Shown here: in pieces, positions 7,292 to 10,569 of the stretch
How positions within the stretch are numbered: the first letter of the stretch is position 1
Layout: each line of letters begins with the position of its first letter
DNA from: Planctomycetota bacterium
GTDB taxonomy: Bacteria; Planctomycetota; UBA8108; UBA1146; JAJFFE01
Reading direction: 5' to 3'
Assembly: GCA_020425835.1 (NCBI GenBank)
Contig: JAGQRC010000061.1
Location: 1-10,569, forward strand
Length of the DNA: 10,569 nucleotides
Translations under genes and position numbers: made by a program
The notes under the pieces: generated by a model
Seen by the model: only the letters and a program-made list of their open reading frames with translations
The model's database searches: none
What the model was told of the DNA's origin: nothing

Positions 7292-7306
7292 CGACACGAA
7301 GTGTCG
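7292..7306. repeat. Perfect 6-bp inverted repeat in the gap downstream of the FixJ-like gene
   Basis: CGACAC-GAA-GTGTCG is a perfect dyad with a 3-base spacer. A second dyad, CGTCC-AC-GGACG, follows at 7309-7320. Neither is followed by a T-tract on either strand, so they are not typical intrinsic terminators. An operator is possible. Confidence 0.3.
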
Positions 7307-7689
7307 GTCGTCCACGGACGAGGCACCCTGCGGGCTCGACCGCACTCCTCCGACCGCCAGCTGTTGTCGCAGCGATTCGGCGTCCGACCCGGAGTCGATC
7401 GGCGAGATCGTCCGGAAGACCCGCTGCACGGATCCGCCTCGTCGGCATCGCACGGAGCGCGAGGGAACTCCAGGGCATGGGTCGGCGGGTCGAAGACGGC
7501 GAACCCCGCCCGCGGGTCCCGTCGTGCGGCTGTCCGACTCGATCGACGTCGAAGACCGCCGGAGCACCGAGTGCGAGGCGTTCGATCTGCCTCCGGGAGT
7601 CCAGCGCAAGAGCCCGTAGGAGCCTGGGAGTTTGGCCTCTGTTGCCGCGAACGCCCCGAGCCTCGTCGCGATCCGGTTCCCGAACGGCT

Positions 7690-8334
7690 TCAGCGCAACT
7701 CGGGCTGCGGCCGCGAGCGGATGTCCTCCCGGTATCGGAGCATGAACTCGGTCAGTTCCGGGATGTTGGTCGTCCCCAGCTTGCGCATGGCATTCGCGCG
7801 TCGAGCATCGATCGCTTGCGAGCTGACGCCGAGATCTGCCGCGATCTGCTTGTTCGTCTTCCCGGTCACGACCAGGTCGATCACTTCGCGCTCGCGCGGT
7901 GTCAGGCGCGCGTAGCGCTCCTCGATCTCGGTCCGACGCTCTCCGAGTTCGCGCAACTCTCGGTCGTAGCGCAGCGCATCCTGGATGCGGTCCAACAGAG
8001 CCTGAGCGGCGAAGGGCTTCTCGAGAAAGTCGAACGCTCCCCGCTGAACCGCATCGACCGCCATGGGAATGTCGCCGTGACCGGTCACGATGATGACCGG
8101 CGTCGACACACCCTCGGACTGGAGCCGCTTCTGGAGTTCGATGCCGCTCATCCCCGGCATCCGGACATCGAGGATGATGCAGCCCGGCGATCCCCGCTCG
8201 AACTCGTCGAGAAAGTGGCGTGCGTCCGAGAACTCCGAGACCGGGAGATGGACCTCATCGAGCAGCCGCCGCATGGCGTGACGAATGTCCGGATCGTCAT
8301 CGACGACGAACACCGTACCCTCGAGTGCTTCCAT
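7690..8334 (-). CDS. FixJ/NarL-type response regulator (receiver + LuxR-type HTH)
   Basis: The 214-residue protein has a receiver domain (about 5-120). Acidic pocket residues lie in VVDDD (11-14), the phosphoacceptor is D56 in ILDVRMPGMSG, T84 is in VTGHGD, and K106 is in LEKPF. A short linker leads to a LuxR-type helix-turn-helix (144-186), LTPREREVIDLVVTGKTNKQ and following. GHGDIPMAVDAVQRGAFDFLEKPF is the signature of FixJ/TodT-like regulators, which bind DNA as phosphorylated dimers and activate transcription. The ATG has GGAG 8 bases upstream. It follows the histidine kinase gene by 55 bases in the same operon, and that kinase is its evident partner. The pilin operon lies downstream on the same strand and is a possible target, inferred from position alone. 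Confidence 0.93.
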   Translation of the reverse strand: MEALEGTVFVVDDDPDIRHAMRRLLDEVHLPVSEFSDARHFLDEFERGSPGCIILDVRMPGMSGIELQKRLQSEGVSTPVIIVTGHGDIPMAVDAVQRGAFDFLEKPFAAQALLDRIQDALRYDRELRELGERRTEIEERYARLTPREREVIDLVVTGKTNKQIAADLGVSSQAIDARRANAMRKLGTTNIPELTEFMLRYREDIRSRPQPELR

Positions 8335-8389
8335 AGCCCCAACTCCTCTCTCGTCTCCAGCCTACCGCCGGAGGTGCTGAAACCTCGCC

Positions 8390-9913
8390 TCAATCATCCG
8401 TTTTCGAGCAGTTCGGGAGCGAGAAGCGAAACACGCTCCCTCCCTCGCCCGGCGTGGTGGCACAGATACGCCCACCATGGGCCTCGACGATCGACTGACT
8501 GATCGACAGGCCGATACCCAACCCCCCCGGCTTGGTCGTGAAGAACGGCTCGAAGACCCGGTCCAAGAGTCCCTCGGCGATCCCCGGGCCTCGGTCCTCG
8601 ACCGAGACGCACACCGAATCCGGGAAGTCGTCATCCGCATCGCACGCCGAAACGCGGACGACGATCGTCCGAGACTCGCCACCCCCGACCGCTTGGATCG
8701 CGTTCTGGACGAGATTCATCACCACTTGCTGGAGCTGGATCCGATCGCCGTCCACCATCGCGGTGGGTTCGACCTCCACTTGGACGCGGATGTCCTTGGC
8801 CTCGAGCTCGAACTCCAGGAACTCCACCACTTCCCGGACCACGTCCCCGAGCGACAACAGGCAGGTGGACGGCTCGTGCCGGCGAACGAAATCGCGGAGG
8901 CGCCGGAGGATCTGCCCCGCGCGTTCCGTCTGCCGCGCGATCGACTGAAGATCTTCGACGACTCTCTCACGGTCTCCGCGCATGAGTCCCAACCGTCCGC
9001 TCTCGGCATGGATGCTGATCGCCGACAGCGGCTGATTGAGTTCGTGAGCGATCCCCGAAGCCATCTCACCCATCGTCGTCAATCGTGCGACATGGGCGAG
9101 CTCCGACTCCCGCTGTCGAACCTGATCTTCCGCCCGCCGTCGGGCGGTGATGTCCTCCGCGATCCCGACGACCCGGACGATCTGCCCCCCATCGGAGTGA
9201 ATGGGAAAGGACAGGTCCCAGATGAACCTAAGGGAGCCGTCGGCGCGAACGATCGCGTACCGGACCTCGTAGCCCGTCTCGTTCGCACTCTCCCGGGCTC
9301 GAACGACGCGTCGACGATCCTTGTCGACGATCGACTCGATCCAGATCGAGGGATCGGAGTAGAGCTCGTCGGCCCGACGGCCCCAGATCTCCTCGAACGC
9401 GGGGCTGACGTACTGCGGCTGGGTCAGGGAGCCGTCGTAGACGTAGAACACCTCACGGATGTGCTCGGCCAGCTCACGGAACCGCTGCTCACTCTCGCGG
9501 AGGGCGTCCAACGCGTTGCGACTCTCGGTGATGTCGCGAGCCACCGCGTAAATCTCCCCCTGGAAGGGACGCGCCGACCATTCGAGCCAACGGTAGCGAC
9601 CGTGTCGATCCAGGTACCGATTGACGAAATCGATGGACTCGAACCCCTTGCCGAGGTGCTTCAGCTCCGCCTGGGTCGATGCGATGTCCTCGGGATGGAC
9701 GAAGTCGACGAACGGTCGCGAGAGGAGCTCCGACTTGGTGTAGCCGAGCGCCTTGACGAACGCGTTGTTGACGAGGGTGAAGTAGCCGTCGTAACTCGCG
9801 AAGCAGAGCATCTCTCGGCAGAGGTCGAAGAACTGCTCGAACCGAGGCTCCGACGGCCCCCGCTCTCGACGCTGTGCGGCTTGCTCCGTCACGGGCTGTT
9901 GCTCCGTCGCCAT
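8390..9913 (-). CDS. Soluble two-PAS sensor histidine kinase (FixL-like architecture)
   Basis: The 507-residue protein has no membrane segment. PAS 1 spans about 24-133, and PAS 2 (PAS_3 type with a C-terminal PAC motif ending VVGIAEDITARRR) spans about 142-262. A dimerisation/phosphoacceptor domain follows, with H290 in GIAHELNQPLSAI. The ATPase domain has the N-box VVMNLVQNAIQAV (N404), G1 DRGPGI (440-445), F-box EPFFTT and G2 GGLGIGLS (463-470), all intact, so the kinase should be active. The architecture is that of FixL and related kinases that pair with FixJ-type regulators. I do not see the FixL heme-binding histidine context in either PAS domain, so oxygen sensing should not be assumed; the ligand is unknown. 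The ATG has GGAG 8 bases upstream. The gene sits between the MerR-like gene and the response regulator. Confidence 0.94.
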   Translation of the reverse strand: MATEQQPVTEQAAQRRERGPSEPRFEQFFDLCREMLCFASYDGYFTLVNNAFVKALGYTKSELLSRPFVDFVHPEDIASTQAELKHLGKGFESIDFVNRYLDRHGRYRWLEWSARPFQGEIYAVARDITESRNALDALRESEQRFRELAEHIREVFYVYDGSLTQPQYVSPAFEEIWGRRADELYSDPSIWIESIVDKDRRRVVRARESANETGYEVRYAIVRADGSLRFIWDLSFPIHSDGGQIVRVVGIAEDITARRRAEDQVRQRESELAHVARLTTMGEMASGIAHELNQPLSAISIHAESGRLGLMRGDRERVVEDLQSIARQTERAGQILRRLRDFVRRHEPSTCLLSLGDVVREVVEFLEFELEAKDIRVQVEVEPTAMVDGDRIQLQQVVMNLVQNAIQAVGGGESRTIVVRVSACDADDDFPDSVCVSVEDRGPGIAEGLLDRVFEPFFTTKPGGLGIGLSISQSIVEAHGGRICATTPGEGGSVFRFSLPNCSKTDD

Positions 9914-9970
9914 GTCAGCGGCTCCGTCGGTGCCGGTCCCAGCTCTCGAGGTCCCATCACCGGCGGGCCA

Positions 9971-10258
9971 TCAGAGGAAGCGGGTCGTGGCCGCTTCGTT
10001 TCTCTCGGCCTGTCGCCGCTCCAACGCTTCGAGTCGCTGTTCGACTTCTTCCATGCGCTGCTCCATTTCCCGCCACGACGCGCGCTGCAACGAAGCGTGG
10101 AGCTCCTGGATCAGGTTGTCCAGGTCGCACTGGGAGAAGTACGACACGTCGCCAATGGTCTCCCGGGGTCGGATGCGGCCTTCGCTCTCCAAACACTTGA
10201 GCACGGATACGGGGAGATCCAGTCGCCGAGCCGCTTCATCGATCCGGTAGATCTTCAT
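9971..10258 (-). CDS. Short MerR-type helix-turn-helix protein with C-terminal coiled coil
   Basis: The 95-residue product starts KIYRIDEAARRLDLPVSVLK and continues through EGRIRP and the wing-like segment ending FSQCDLDNLI (about 1-50), a MerR-family DNA-binding fold. A highly charged heptad-like stretch (about 60-88, rich in Glu, Arg and Gln) is the usual dimerisation coiled coil. There is no effector-binding domain and no metal-site cluster; only C22 and C44 are present. ATG 10258 has GGAGG 5 bases upstream and is preferred over the longer in-frame start at 10342. It is the first gene of an operon with the histidine kinase (57-base gap) and response regulator. It may control this operon or work with the two-component pair; that is inference. 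Confidence 0.85.
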   Translation of the reverse strand: MKIYRIDEAARRLDLPVSVLKCLESEGRIRPRETIGDVSYFSQCDLDNLIQELHASLQRASWREMEQRMEEVEQRLEALERRQAERNEAATTRFL

Positions 10259-10569
10259 CGGTCCCTCCTCAGGACTCGTCGCTCCTCGATTCGTGAACTC
10301 GCCCGGAAGGCGTCTCGTCGGCGACCGAGAAGCGATGCGCACCGACGGTGTTCGGTCGGCTCACGGAATCGAGGCCCGGGGCACGCCCCGCCACCTTCGC
10401 CTCATCTTCGGCGCGTGCTCATCGGCGCCTCCTCAACGATGTCTGCCCATCGTCGCGTCCTCACCGATGTGTCCGCGCCGAGCGTTCGTTCACACAGCGG
10501 GGCCGTGGTGCCCTGCAGCGCGCCGGATTCGCGGTTGCCCTCGCGGCGAGCCCAGCCGGGAGCGACTTC
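10259..10569. promoter_or_regulatory. Upstream region of the MerR-like/kinase operon, no gene seen
   Basis: No frame in this stretch gives a recognisable protein or a start with a good ribosome binding site. One minus-strand frame is open from the window edge for about 54 codons and could be the tail of a gene beginning outside, but it resembles nothing I know. A plus-strand frame from ATG 10440 also runs to the edge without support. The region carries the repeated motif described at 10412-10464. The GGAGG ribosome binding site of the MerR-like gene lies at 10264-10268. Confidence 0.4.
10412..10464 (-). repeat. Cluster of three similar 11-base motifs upstream of the MerR-like gene
   Basis: On the minus strand GTGAGGACGCG (10454-10464), TTGAGGAGGCG (10426-10436) and ATGAGCACGCG (10412-10422) share the form NTGAG(G/C)A(C/G)GCG. 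Copies are 28 and 14 bases apart. The first two also share the upstream bases ACATCG, making a 19-base imperfect direct repeat with 16 matches. A weaker fourth copy lies at 10395-10405. Multiple operator sites are possible; nothing in the sequence names the binding protein. Confidence 0.35.

Larger units (their letters stand above)
6994..7689. other. 696-base stretch with no convincing gene; probable pilin-operon control region
   Basis: This gap lies between the FixJ-like regulator and the first pilin gene, both on the minus strand. Several stop-free frames cross it on both strands, as expected in high-GC DNA. None gives a recognisable protein, an unbroken family motif or a good start site. 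Some short minus-strand pieces have coding-like third-position GC (around 7360-7440), so a decayed gene is possible. It contains two copies of GGCAACCCCTG inside small inverted repeats (7045-7062 and 7226-7238) and two neighbouring hairpins at 7292-7306 and 7309-7320. I found no clear sigma-70 or sigma-54 promoter, though the pilin operon promoter should be here. Confidence 0.45.

Noticed and set aside
6725..7609. A 294-codon minus-strand open frame across the gap and into the PilV-like gene
   Set aside because: It is Arg/Ser-rich with no family similarity, and its 3' half overlaps the PilV-like pilin in another frame. Coding-like composition in the middle is noted under the gap finding.
7477..8502. 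A 341-codon plus-strand open frame
   Set aside because: It is antisense to the FixJ-like gene and the end of the kinase, both of which have full motifs.
10440..10569. A gene starting at ATG 10440 on the plus strand and running off the window
   Set aside because: No ribosome binding site, no recognisable protein, and only about 43 codons are visible.

Overview
The window is high-GC DNA with dense gene packing, overlapping stop and start codons, and G- or C-ending codons. It holds a LytS-type sensor kinase, three minor-pilin-like genes and a soluble PAS histidine kinase/FixJ-type regulator pair. Together these suggest a Gram-negative bacterium with type IV pili or a related secretion system. 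A deltaproteobacterial-type lineage (Myxococcota, Desulfobacterota or Binatota) is a guess from gene style; no rRNA or marker gene supports it.

Left part. Bases 1-744 (minus) are the N-terminal 248 residues of a four-helix membrane histidine kinase of the LytS/YehU class, cut by the window edge just after its PHFLFN box. A 189-base divergent gap with a perfect 7-bp inverted repeat (898-914) separates it from a tight plus-strand operon (934-3997). That operon encodes a hydantoinase/oxoprolinase B subunit (HyuB), a glycerophosphodiester phosphodiesterase-family enzyme and a membrane-anchored alpha/beta hydrolase. The reading frames overlap by 34 and 4 bases, so translation is probably coupled. 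No HyuA partner lies next to HyuB.

Middle part. From 6993 down to 4069 (minus) is a compact minor-pilin operon: a PilV/GspI-like prepilin with an EF-hand-like loop, a PilW/GspJ-like prepilin, a large PilX-like protein (about 388 aa) with a long beta-rich C-terminal part, and an unrecognised single-pass membrane protein whose start overlaps the PilX-like stop. The major pilin and the assembly ATPases are not in the window.

Right part. From 10258 down to 7690 (minus) is a regulatory operon: a 95-aa MerR-type helix-turn-helix protein with a C-terminal coiled coil, a soluble two-PAS histidine kinase, and a FixJ-like response regulator with a LuxR-type output domain. About 700 bases without a convincing gene separate it from the pilin operon. 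This gap carries two copies of an 11-base sequence, each inside a small inverted repeat, and other short hairpins. Control of the downstream pilin genes by the two-component pair is suggested only by position. The last 311 bases, upstream of the MerR-like gene, hold no convincing gene but contain a cluster of similar 11-base motifs that may be regulatory.
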